From assembly GCA_032718865.1 (NCBI GenBank), contig JALUTQ010000003.1, forward strand, positions 340,001-404,000: a stretch of 64,000 nt of DNA. The letters are read 5' to 3'. Origin of the DNA: Tilletia caries. Its lineage: Eukaryota > Basidiomycota > Exobasidiomycetes > Tilletiales > Tilletiaceae. Positions 43,325 to 55,606 of this stretch are shown here, piece by piece (within the stretch, counting starts at the first letter, position 1; each line of letters starts with the position of its first letter). The notes beneath the pieces were generated by a model, which saw nothing but the letters and a program-made list of their open reading frames with translations, had not been told where the DNA came from and did no database searches. The position numbers and the translations under genes are program-made.

Positions 43325-46300
43325 TCATGTCGGCGGCAGTGTCCCAGGAGAATTCCGACGGAAACTCCCCAGCGCCACTTTGCCCTGCTCAGGCTCCGTG
43401 CCCGAATAGGTCGGCGGCGTCGAGCGCGCAAATGAGTCACGCACATTCTTGACGAGCGTCAGCGCTGCGTGGGCTGTCATCTGGAGACTCCAGAGGGAGA
43501 CGTTTCGGAGGCGTTGATGGTTTGCGTTTTGGGAGGCGACGTGGTGTGCCAGAGCTTCGTGTATCTGTGAGGGGTAGAAGAACAGACCTATGTTGAGCAA
43601 AGGTTGCGTATTCAAGGCGGACTTGGGATCCGGCGTTGAAGGGGACGCGTATAGGACACTGACCTTGGCCGACATTATTGGTATCAGGCCAGTTTGGGAA
43701 AGGTCGAAGGAGCCGTCGAACTCGGACTGCGGAAGCGTACACATTGTCAGCATGAGCGGTCACCAGTAGAGTCAACTCAGATCCAAGACTCGATCCTCGT
43801 CCATACACTCACAAGATCATGCACAATACGGCAGCGAATGGGGATCAAAGTCTGATGCGCGTTGCCCAAGGAGTTAGGGGTCAATCGAAGTCAACGCGCA
43901 GGCCACGCACGAAACGTCAGCAAACACTTGGGAACTCACCCTGTTCGCATTCATGAACGCAACAATCGGCCGCACAAACGCATTATCCCGATAGCTCAAA
44001 TCCTTTGCAAAGAGCGGAACAGCCGCCTTGATGTCCTTGAACCGGATGTCCACATCAATCACGACGGCCGGCGAAGGTGCCGGCGGGAGATGCTTCGCCA
44101 GCTCAGCTCGCAACTCCGCTTCGTCCCGCTGACTGCCTTCTCTTCGAGTCAGACCCAGACCCAGTCCTTCCTCCGCCCCGAGCTCAGCAGCGTTCAGGAC
44201 GCGTTCATCCTCGTCGCTCCCATAAGCACCCGCATTCCCAGTGCCCTCGGCCGCACTCCGGATCTGCGCCTTGCGGAACTCAATTGCCGGCCCGCTCAGA
44301 CGAGCTTGGCCTGGGATGGCACGGTGCGCATCGGCTTCGGGGCCGTTAGAGCGATCGGGTCCGATACCGCCGCTGACGACGGCAGACAAGTTATCTACGA
44401 GCTCGGCAAGGATGACTTGGAGGTCGACGTTGTCCGAGTCCTCGCGCGGGAAGCGGATGTCGGCCACGACTGCCATCAAATAGAGCAGAGAAGAATGGGA
44501 CATGAGCTCAGCGGCTCTCATATGTGGCCATCATGAGATGCGAATGCGCAAACAATCAGTGGGATACTCACAGTCGTACTTGCCAGAGGTGATCCATGAC
44601 ATGGGACCTGTTATGCCGGTTTGACTCTTGATGTGGTCAATGTTGACACCATCGATGCGGAAGCGTGACTGGAGAATGCACAGAAGGCAGTTGAGCAACA
44701 ACGCGCATGGGCGTCTCCAACTTTATAGAACGTCCTCCGCACTCACCATCGTCTTCCAAGGCGACGGCCTTCCATCCGGATGATCCCCATTCGTCCGCTC
44801 CCATTCCTGCTCAATACTCCTCCCAATCGTCTGCGGCTTATGCAAGCTGAAAAGACATCCATCAAGCTGGCCCGTGATATACTCAGCATTGAGCAAGTCG
44901 TAGAAGAGCCACTGTCGGCGGAAGCGGGGCAGGTGAGCGCGGAAGATGCTAAAGTTGAAGGGCCGGAAGGGCGCGGCGCCTGGGAGCGAGCCCGGTGGGG
45001 AGGGTTGATAGACCGTGACGAGGAAGTCTTCGAGGACGAGAGAGTCGAGCTGGAAATCGCCGATTTTGGGCCTGCGGCGGTGTTCTTTGGGATCATAAGG
45101 TTTCGCAGGATCCCACCAAACGTTCCGCCGATCTGCAGGAGCAAGGCATTAGAAAGGGTGAGCGGCGGTAAGAGTTAGCAGAGAAACATGAAAAAAGCTG
45201 TGTAGAGCAGACTTACCGACGACGCCACGTACGCCCTTGATGGTAGCGTTCGTGACCAAGCCCTTACCATCCCACCAGCGCGAGAAGCTGAGTGAGATGT
45301 CGATCGAGTCTACATTGAGATCAAACATGGTGAAGTTCGTATCGACATCGGCCAACTCGTCGTCTTCGTCCTCGAGCACTCTGCGATCGTCTCCGTTGAT
45401 GGGCGCAATGACGCTGTTGCCTTGAAGTGCGAAGTCTTCGTCGTAATGCATGCCCTCCCATGCCATCCCTTGACCGGCGGTGGTCGCCGTCCCACGTCGA
45501 TTGCGAGTACGAAGGAGCCTCTTGGCGCGCTCGTATTTGCTCTGCGGGGTGGCCTCCTTAGGTTGGGGCCGTTTGGTCAAGTAAACATTCTTAAAAGCAA
45601 TCTTGCTGTCCTTCCACTTTGGCACGATCGCACTCTCAAAAACGACGACAACGCCCGTCTCCGCAGTGAGATAATCGGCAATCTTGCGCGCAATCCACTG
45701 GTCGAAACTGAGGGCATTGAGCGCAAAGACGAAGACGGAGACGAAGGTCGTCGTTCCCAGGATGAGGAGGAGGATGGTGCTGAGGCCGCCGAGGGTGAAG
45801 AAGGCGGAGATGTCGTCGGCGTTGAAGCGTCGGAAGGAACGGATGGTGAACCACTTGAAGCGGATACGGGTCCGTTGCCAGAAGCCCTGGGCGAGACGGA
45901 GGAGGTCTTCCTGGGTTGGACGAGCCCATGTGACGTGGTGTGGGTGGTCGGGAGGGTGGGGGGAGCTCTGTGTGCTGAGGGGCGACGGGCCTTTGCTGTT
46001 CGATGATGATGATGATGGTGATGTTGATGATGAAGAGGCGTTCTGGGCAGCTCCCGCCCCGACTGCCGTCAAGGCGAGCTCGCGAAGGGACGCTGGCCAA
46101 TTTCGGAATGCGGCGGCATGGTGCCGTGCAGATGCATGCTGGACGCTATCCGACTTCGGCTGGCCAGTCGTCTGCTCTGATTTGGACGTTTTCGTAGCCT
46201 CGTCCTCCTGAGACGTCGATGAGGACGTCGAAGTGCCTGGAGGTTTGTCCGCTCCTTGCGATCGCGAAAGGGAGGAATGTATGCTTCTCCTACCCAGACC

Positions 46301-46548
46301 TGCTGCCTGAACCTGGGCAGCGAGCGCGTCGCGCGCAGATCGACGGAAGAATGCGTGAATGGTCGAGTACCTTTGTCTGAGAGCAAGAAGAGCAGAGCAT
46401 TCAGTAGCATTTACAGAGTCAAGATGTCTCCGGATGGAACTCACGCCTCGCCCGAGAATGCGCGCCTTGCGATCACTGTTGATGCCGAGGTCCAGACTGC
46501 TGGCTTTGCGGCAGACGCGGACCGCAACAGGGTGCCGACTGACTGCAT
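43325..46548 (-). CDS. MDM31: Mdm31/Mdm32 family mitochondrial inner membrane protein
   Basis: Needed for mitochondrial shape, mtDNA inheritance and lipid balance in yeast. Eight exons (46445-46548, 45217-46376, 44747-45132, 44572-44668, 43940-44469, 43813-43851, 43664-43726, 43325-43564) give 872 residues. Exon 1 encodes a typical import presequence (MQSVGTLLRSASAAKP, with further Arg). Family blocks are RFKWFTIRSFRRFNADDISA, a membrane segment TILLLILGTTTFVSVFVFAL, FESAIVPKWKDSKIAFKNVY, then FDLNVDSIDISLSFSRWWDG and GVRGVVDRRNVWWDP. A long insert of low complexity (44100-44330) precedes the last conserved part. Whether it is Mdm31 or Mdm32 is not certain. Divergent from the next gene, 224 bp apart. 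Confidence 0.88.
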
Positions 46549-46772
46549 GGTCTTCTTTCAGCTTGCGATGCGCACCGCGTCTTCTCTCTTGTCTTGACGA
46601 CCCTCGTTATCGTCGATGTCGTCCGCATCATCATCGACGGCATGCTGACCAGAATCATCAAATTTTGTTGCGCAACGACCTCATCATACATATGATGGAA
46701 CATGGCATGGCATGGCATGACATGGGACCCCTTCGATGGCAGCGGTGCTCGAATGCTCGAATGTAAACTGTG

Positions 46773-47915
46773 ATGCCGCTCTGCACGCTGCTGCTCCTCT
46801 CCCTGGACGGGGGACACGCAAGCATCGACGCCGCCTTCGACAGCCTGCGCAATGAGACGGCCCCTTCCGTAGAAATCCTCACTGTAGCGCATGTGCATCG
46901 CCCCACATTCGATCCTCACGCCTCGACGCTGGCCTCCTCAACGAGACCGAGTGGCACCTCCTCGTCGTCGCACGAGAGATCGATGCCGAACAGTTGCTCA
47001 ACGCTGTCTCATCTGGCAGTCCTCATAGAGTGAAGAGCTCATATGCGGTCACGATTGGGATTCCATCGAAAATCTACGGTCGGTACAGGTCGCATTCGGA
47101 CGAGCTGGCCAGCAGGCCTGCTCCCGCCCTGTCCTCCTTGCTCGATCAGTTGCCGGCCTCGCTTCGTTCCGGTGTCGATGGGAAACCGCGCGATTCCCAG
47201 CATTTAGAAGTGTCGGACGACCTCCTTCGGTTTGCGGATGAGCTGGAGCGGAAGGAGGAGTTTCGCCACCGACCAGTGGTCATGCTCAATCTGCTTCAAT
47301 TCCAAGAAGGCAAGCATGAGTCGTACAAGCAGGTGAGTTTCCTGGTGATACATAGATGTATGTAGACGGTCTTGATGTGACTGAACTTCCTCCTCTCCTT
47401 GTCGTCGCATGGTTGAACAGTACGGCAAGGTGAGCCACACGACTTTCGAAGCAAGCATGAGGCATTAGGATTTCATGCTGATCACGCTGGTCCACGTCTC
47501 TGCAGGGCTTCGTGACCATCGGATCCCGACACGGCGGAGTCGCCAAGCTTGTCGGCCTCGTCGTTGCCCCGCCAGCCGCCTTTGCGTCCGACAGCCGCGG
47601 CGACAAAGCCCGACCATCGCATGAATGGTGGAACGAGGCAGCATATGCATTCTACCCTTCCATTCGTCACTTTGTCGACATGGCTGCTAATTCGGACTAT
47701 CAAGAAATCAACCAGAGGTTCCGGCTTCCTGTGAGTGCGCAAGTATAACCTGACGGTGTGCCTCAAGCTGACATCTTTTGGCCACACAGTCTCTTCGCGA
47801 CACGACGATCATCTGTACGACGGAGCTCGACTGGGGTCATGCTGCAGATAAGTCGGCACTGTCGTCCGCGAGCCGGACCGGGACAGCGTCGGCTTCGCGC
47901 AAGGCGAGGATTTGA
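46773..47915 (+). CDS. Conserved fungal protein with DUF1330-like C-terminal half; apparent frameshift
   Basis: Exons: 46773-47332, 47421-47429 (9-nt micro-exon, Tyr-Gly-Lys), 47506-47730, 47790-47915. The N-terminus MPLCTLLLLSLD and the segment LDAGLLNETEWHLLVVAREI both look like parts of one fungal family but lie in different frames. The change must occur between about 46911 and 46937, and no GT-AG intron fits there. From the second frame on, everything joins: RPVVMLNLLQFQEGKHESYK, YGKGFVTIGSRHGG, EWWNEAAYAFYPSIRHF, then the ending SRKARI. The family has a ferredoxin-like dimeric barrel; substrate unknown. Either a sequencing indel or a recent pseudogene. Confidence 0.6.
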
Positions 47916-48562
47916 CGTGAGCATCATCCGTCGTTGTACACGCAATTTTGGGACCCCAGCGCCTCAAGCGCTCGACGTGACTGCAGAGGCAGCATAAGTT
48001 CTCTGCTTTGAACTTGGCGTTGCCCGTCGCATACGGAAGGTTCCTTCTTGGTGTTCCCGTCCGCCGCCCCGCTAATCGCTAGCAACTACTGCTCCCTCTT
48101 CCTTGTGTGCTGTGATGATGTGATGATTTGGCACCATCCACACGTTCCCACTTCTCATTCGCCGGTCAAATCAATGAATTCCCCATCTTCTTGCCGACCG
48201 CGGGGCTCTGATAAGAAGGGAGAGTCCCGAATTTTACCCATGTCACTTTACCCACGCGGGGGTAAAAAGTGGGTAAAACTGAATAGGCGGCCTCTGAGCT
48301 TCCATTTTTACCCACCGTTACCCATGCAGACCCCCAAATTTTACCCTGGAACTTTTACCCCACGTGGGTAAAAATGGTGCCGAGAGGGTAAAATTGTTCA
48401 ACTCATTTGCAAATCCTCACTTTTACCCACTGAGGAGCGGGTTTTACCCACAAGCGCTTTACCCCTTGAGACGGAGAGACCCCGAGTCTCCCCCACGTGC
48501 TTGGGGGTCTTCCTTATATGAGACCCCTCTGACCACTTCCGCTTCTCCGAGCCAGTACTCGC

Positions 48563-49266
48563 GCAAGTAACCTGAATGTCCCGATCTATGGTCGATTCGC
48601 CCCGAGCATGAGGCGATTGGCCCCGTAAGCGTTTTTTGAATTGAGCCCGTAAGATGAGGCGATTCAGCCCGTAATTATCGGCGACTGAACCCATAAACAA
48701 AGGCGATTGAGCCCATAAAGATGGTCGATTGGCCCCATAAGGCAGGGCACTGGCCCCATAAAAATCTCAAATCGCCTTTGGCGACCTTCCCTGCTTCCAA
48801 ATCTTCCAGATAAATTATTCTACAGCGGCCAGGGTGCCTAAGGTACCTGTACTGAGCTTCTAGGGTCATAGGCGGCCATAGGCGGGCCGGGATGGCGGTC
48901 TTCGGCGACGTAATTCACTTTGAGAGCTCGTCGACGGGCAGAAACGCTTCACAGAAGCTCGACTTGTGTGTGAGTTGAACCCTCTTACATACCTGAAGGC
49001 CCGACCGGTCGTTTGGACAGTGTTAGTACACACTACCGCTCTATCCGGCTGAAATAGACATTACGGGCTCTGTCCACCATCTTTATGGGGCCAATCGACC
49101 ATCTTTATGGGTTCAATGTACTAATCTTACGGGGTCAATGCACCAAAATTGCGTTTTTTACGGGCTCAATTGACCATCTTTATGGGGTCACTCAACCATA
49201 GATCGGGGTCAGTGCCGGGGTGCTCGGGGCGAACCGACCATAGATCGGGATATTCACCCGTTCTCG
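48563..49266. mobile_element. ~704-bp nested inverted-repeat element flanked by 9-bp AGTACTCGC
   Basis: The sequence tgaatgtcccgatctatggt near the left end returns inverted near the right end (accatagatcgggatattca, two mismatches counted over ~35 bp). Between them are many degenerate copies of cgattggccccataaagatgg, in opposite orientation on the two sides. The 9-bp direct repeat agtactcgc (48554-48562, 49267-49275) fits a Mutator-type duplication. No transposase. A weak tRNA-like stretch lies inside at ~48960-49050. Confidence 0.6.
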
Positions 49267-49679
49267 AGTACTCGCAGGGCCGCGGTATATTTCCGGTATC
49301 CACGACGATGAGCTCGAGCACTCCCATCTCGACGAGGAGCCGCAGGGTGAACGATTTCTAGGCCGAGACGAGAAGGGAGGCAATCGTGGGGACCATAACT
49401 TCGATTTTAAAAGTAGTCACTGGGTAAAACTTGAATGGGTAAAATTCGAGGGCATGGGAGTGAGGAAATATTTTTACCCCAAGACTTACCCACAAGGGGT
49501 AAAGACTTGTGGGTAAAAGTCAGAGTCCACATCTCAATTCAGCACTTTTACCCATTTCCTGAGCCTTTTTACCCCGAGGGGTAAAATGAGTTGGGTAAAT
49601 TTGGGTACCCTGCGTGGGTAAGGATGGGTAAAAGTGGAGGTTAAAAAGGCGCATGGGCAATTTTACCCCCGAGTGGGTA

Positions 49680-51249
49680 CAGTGACTTCCAAAATTGTCC
49701 ACGACTCATCTGAGAAATCTTCATATCTTTCCTGCGCTTCACCACACAACTAAATCTCACCAAAAATTGCACGTCTGGCTGTGTGGTAACACCAACTGTT
49801 TTGGGGGTCTGCCAGAACCGGGTTCCGAGCGGGTCAGATGAAGAGGATGAAGCAAATACATTTGGACAATTTTGCTGCGCAGAAGAAAATACACATTCAG
49901 TACTTGGTGCTGCGCCCCTTTGCCTTGATAACGGCCTCAACTCTGGCTGGCATTGAGGCTACTAGCCTCTGGATGTAGTCAGCTGGAATCAGATCCCACT
50001 GTTCTTGGATGCGATCCTTCAGCTGCTGAAGATTTGCTGCGGGAGTGGGATATGTCTTTAGCTGCTCTTTCAGCTTTCGCCAAACGTGTTCGATTGGGTT
50101 GAGGTCCGGGCTCTGCGCAGGCCAGTCGAGGACGGTGGGGTTGTGTTGAGCCAGCCAGGCTTTGGTGTGGCGAGAAGTGTGTTTCGGGTCGTTGTCGTGT
50201 TGGAAAATTCGCTGCTGGCGCTCATTGGGGTTACCGACGAGGTCGAGAGCGTCCAGGGTTGGGAAAAGGCGGCTCTGCAGGATCTCCACATACTTCTCCG
50301 AGTCCATGATACCTCGGATGAAAGTCATACCTCCCACTGAAGAGGCAGTAATGCATCCCCAAACCATCACTCCACCACCTCCAAACTTGTGCGTGGAAGT
50401 GACCTCCCTATTCGTCAATGCCGATCCCTTGGGCACCCATACCCACTTCCGACCATCGGATCCAAAGCGGTTGATCTTGGTCTCGTCTGACCATATAACC
50501 TTCTCCCAGTCGCTCGCCGTCCATCCTCGGTGCTGACGTGCCCATGCTAGACGGGCCTTGGCGTGCGCGTCGGTGATAGCAGGCTTCTTTTTCTTGACCC
50601 GTGCCTTGAAGCCGGCATCCTTGAGTACCCTTCTGACCGTCGTTACTGAGCACTTGCGTCCGTCAGAGCGAGTAAACTCTCGGTGAACCTCGACAGCATT
50701 TTTTTGAGGCGACCTGAGACAATAGGGCGCGTAATCCGTCGGCGTTCTTGCGGGGAGAGCACGGGAGGGCGGCCGCTGTGGGGCGGAGGGGGCAGGTTCT
50801 CGATCTGCGAACGCAGGTTGCCGGCCCAAGACTTGCTGACGCCTCGTGTACGCGCAATAGCGCAAAGGGAGAGGCCGGCTTCGAGATCTGACTTGACGCG
50901 TTGAGACCGGGGAGATAACGAGGAGGAAGAAGGAGCTGTGACAGGCTGTGTGGGTTGCAAAGGCATGAGAGAAGATGGTTAGGGTAGCAGAAGGATGAAG
51001 AGTGTAAGCAGTTTGCAAGCGCGCGAAGAGAATTAGCTGGTAGCTAGCACGCGTCAATATTGTCCATTTATACTTGGTAGAATTGTGAGGTAACGGTCGA
51101 AGATGGAGGTGGCAAAGCTGCTCTGGAATCTTCGGCGGATGTCTCCAGACTCAGCTCGGAGCGTTTCATAAGCATTAGAAGTCTGTGTTGTGTCGTAGTC
51201 ACTCTGAAAGAATTTTCGGACATGGTGTGGACAATTTTGGAAGTCACTG
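49680..51249 (-). mobile_element. Tc1/mariner transposon, 1570 bp, DD34E
   Basis: Terminal repeats cagtgacttccaaaattgtc (23 bp identical at both ends), with TA on each side (49678-49679, 51250-51251). Contains one transposase reading frame on the minus strand. Inserted into the TTTTACCC-rich element. Confidence 0.93.
49897..50966 (-). pseudogene. Tc1-type transposase, one frameshift
   Basis: Reading starts MPLQPTQPVT at 50966 and shows a helix-turn-helix region (DLEAGLSLCAIARTRGVSKS) and GRPPVLSPQERRRI. It then leaves frame at a run of seven T (A on the coding strand, 50699-50705). The next frame carries the catalytic core: IWSDETKI (first Asp), QHDNDPKHTS (second Asp) and NPIEHVW (Glu). Exactly 34 residues separate the second Asp from the Glu, hence DD34E. 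It ends GRSTKY. The homopolymer suggests a simple indel; programmed slippage is possible but unproven. No intron is needed. Confidence 0.88.
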
Positions 51250-51674
51250 TATGTAGAACCTGGGGGTAAAATTCATGGGTGCCGATAAGAAGGGATGCCC
51301 CGACGCCCGTTCCAGGCCGATATAGTGCGCAGGTGTCCCCCGGTGGGCGGGCATGGAGGGGAGTGCGGGTGCGTGCTGCGTTCGGTTCGAGCACAAGGCC
51401 GGCGTCCGCAGGCGTCTCATCATCGCTGCAAGGCGTCGAGTGGCCCGTGCTCAGGTGTAGATGACCCTCAGCACCCTTTCTTCCTGGGTTCAGTTCAGCT
51501 TCAGCACTGGCTCACCTTCGCCCCTCGCTCTGTGCTTAGTGCTTACCACCACCACGCACCCGCGCACCCGCACTTCCTTCTGTACCTTCTCCTACTCTCC
51601 TCTTTCCTACATAGAGACCTGGGAACGTAGCCACATCTCCCGCTTCAAGCATATCCTCACATTTCATCGACACC

Positions 51675-53982
<2,308 letters not shown>

Positions 53983-54417
53983 GCGTGCACCCCCAACCGG
54001 AGTTGGGGCTCGAGCCTCCCGCCACACATCCCACAAGTCAAATCAAATACATGGACGGTCTTCCCATATTCCCTCACCCTTCGCCAATCAAGATGTGTCT
54101 GTTCCCTCCCCTTACCCCTCACGACCTAACGCTGGCTCTGTCCGATACTATAACGCCCGCCCGTTCCCCCCCCCTTGCTTCTTTTCCGCATTCTCTCTTT
54201 TGGCAAGGGACCTGCCAACTGGGGCCCTTGACTTTGGAGAGTCTGTCTTTCTCGATTTAATGATCCCTCAACTTTGACTCTTGATGACGCTTTCTCACAC
54301 CCGTCCACGCGCGGTATTTGACTTCGTGAATGAACTCTGGAGTCATAATCACAGGAATCGGCTTAGGTATAGAAGTGTATACGGCTCCAGGGAGAAAGTG
54401 AGGAACGAAAGTACTTA
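53983..54417. other. 435-bp convergent 3' region
   Basis: Between UGP1 and the EthD-like gene, tail to tail. Pyrimidine-rich near 54160-54200; no coding or structural feature seen. Confidence 0.5.
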
Positions 54418-55478
54418 TCATCCTGACTGCGGGTGTTGCAAGGCTACCGTAGGGTCCCATGCGCGGTAAAGCTGCATGACACGTCGCTCCTGTTGGACGA
54501 TGCCCGAGCCGTCCTCACGCATGATGCGTGTGCGCCAGGGCGTGTCCAGCGCAGCGGCGAATTCGGGCGTAGAGGAGAACTCTGGCGATGCGTTTTCTAG
54601 AGTGAAAGGGATGACCGCAAGAAGAAGGGTTTCAGGAAGCAAAGAAATGGAAGAATATGTTAAGGCCCAAAAGAGGAAAACGTACCGTGCAGTCCCAGAC
54701 AGCGAGGAACAGACTTCGCGTCCGCATTTTCCGGCGCAGCGTCGTTTCCGACGATGAGGGCGTCGACGAGCTCAAACCGACGAGTCCGTATCCAGCCGGG
54801 CACCTTGGAGAGCGCCTCGACGTGTTCGTCCAGATACCACTCGTCGTAGGCTTCTTGGTTCCCTTCGGCGGGCGTGACGCTTGTGGCGATCACGACGGGA
54901 CTGATTTCGGACGCCTTGGTTGGACGTGTGCTCCATCTATGATGATGATCGTCGTCCTTCGATTTGTCGCCACCGTCTCTCTCCGCCGCCGTCGAATGGA
55001 ATTTGGGATCCACGTCCGAATCATACGTCAACTTGTAAATCCTGCGATCCAGAATCCCGATCCGGCCCAGCAGTTCAGCCTCGCGCTCCGAGCGGTTCGT
55101 GCGGAGGGAGGTGTATGCCGGGTCGGAGAGGAGGAGGGAGAGGGAGGAGATGGTGTAGATTGCTGACCAGGTTGAGGATGTGTAGGGGCGGGAGGCAGAG
55201 GCGACGGAGGATGGGACGTGGTATCGCGCTGCGGAGCGGAATTCGTGGAACTTCTCGGTGCGGAGGGGGATGTGCTCGTTGTCGTACCAGTCTGAGGGGG
55301 AGGGAAGGAGAAGAGATGGATGAGGGGGGCCCTTTTATTCGAATGTCCCATTCATGGACAGGACTTTTGGGGAAGAGGGCTCACCGTGGAACTCCTCCAG
55401 AGTGACGTTCTTTCCTGGTTCGGCAAAAACGAGGAGCAAGCCTGACTCTGCCTGAGACTGCGACGAGGGAGTGGACAT
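54418..55478 (-). CDS. EthD/dimeric alpha-beta barrel-like protein
   Basis: Three exons (55385-55478, 54686-55291, 54418-54596) give 292 residues. Two similar halves are visible: LLLVFAEPGKNVTLEEFHDWYDNEHIPLR near the start and VIATSVTPAEGNQEAYDEWYLDEHVEAL in the middle. Both match the EthD-type pattern in which a conserved W-Y-D-E-H segment follows the first strand. This suggests a duplicated ferredoxin-like barrel. A His/Asp-rich linker (SKDDDHHHRW) lies between them. The enzymatic role is unknown; relatives degrade or bind small aromatics. Its start lies 128 bp from the divergent ASNSD1-type gene. Confidence 0.7.
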
Positions 55479-55606
55479 CGTTCCTAACGTTCTGTGAGGA
55501 GAAGGCTTCCGTGTGGTGGTGAAGAAGGAGAGTGATGAGGGCTGAGAGAACGTCTGGCGAAATTGCATCGTTCGAGGCTCACACCATCTGTTGGAAGCGG
55601 GAGGGC

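Larger units (their letters stand above)
48222..51283. mobile_element. Composite fold-back element rich in TTTTACCC/GGGTAAAA, with two nested insertions
   Basis: The stretch begins and ends with TTTTACCC/GGGTAAAA motifs, about 20 copies in both orientations, found nowhere else in the window. It is bounded by the 12-bp direct repeat gataagaaggga (48210-48221 and 51284-51295). The ends are weakly inverted (gagtcccgaattttaccc against the complement of gggtaaaattcatgggtgcc). Removing the nested elements at 48563-49266 and 49680-51249 leaves ~790 bp without coding sequence. A 12-bp flank is unusual for a target duplication, so the boundaries are an inference. Confidence 0.6.

Noticed and set aside
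44743..45178. Plus-strand frame opposite MDM31 exon 3
   Set aside because: MDM31 conservation and phased exons lie on the minus strand; the plus frame has no family resemblance.
48960..49050. tRNA-like segment on the minus strand (GGATAGAGCGGTAG and GGGTTCAACTC)
   Set aside because: D-arm and B-box resemblance only; no acceptor, anticodon or T stem pairs properly. At most a tRNA-derived remnant inside the nested element.
48222..49650. GGGTAAAA motifs as interstitial telomere repeats
   Set aside because: Not a TTAGGG-type unit, not in tandem register, and in both orientations.
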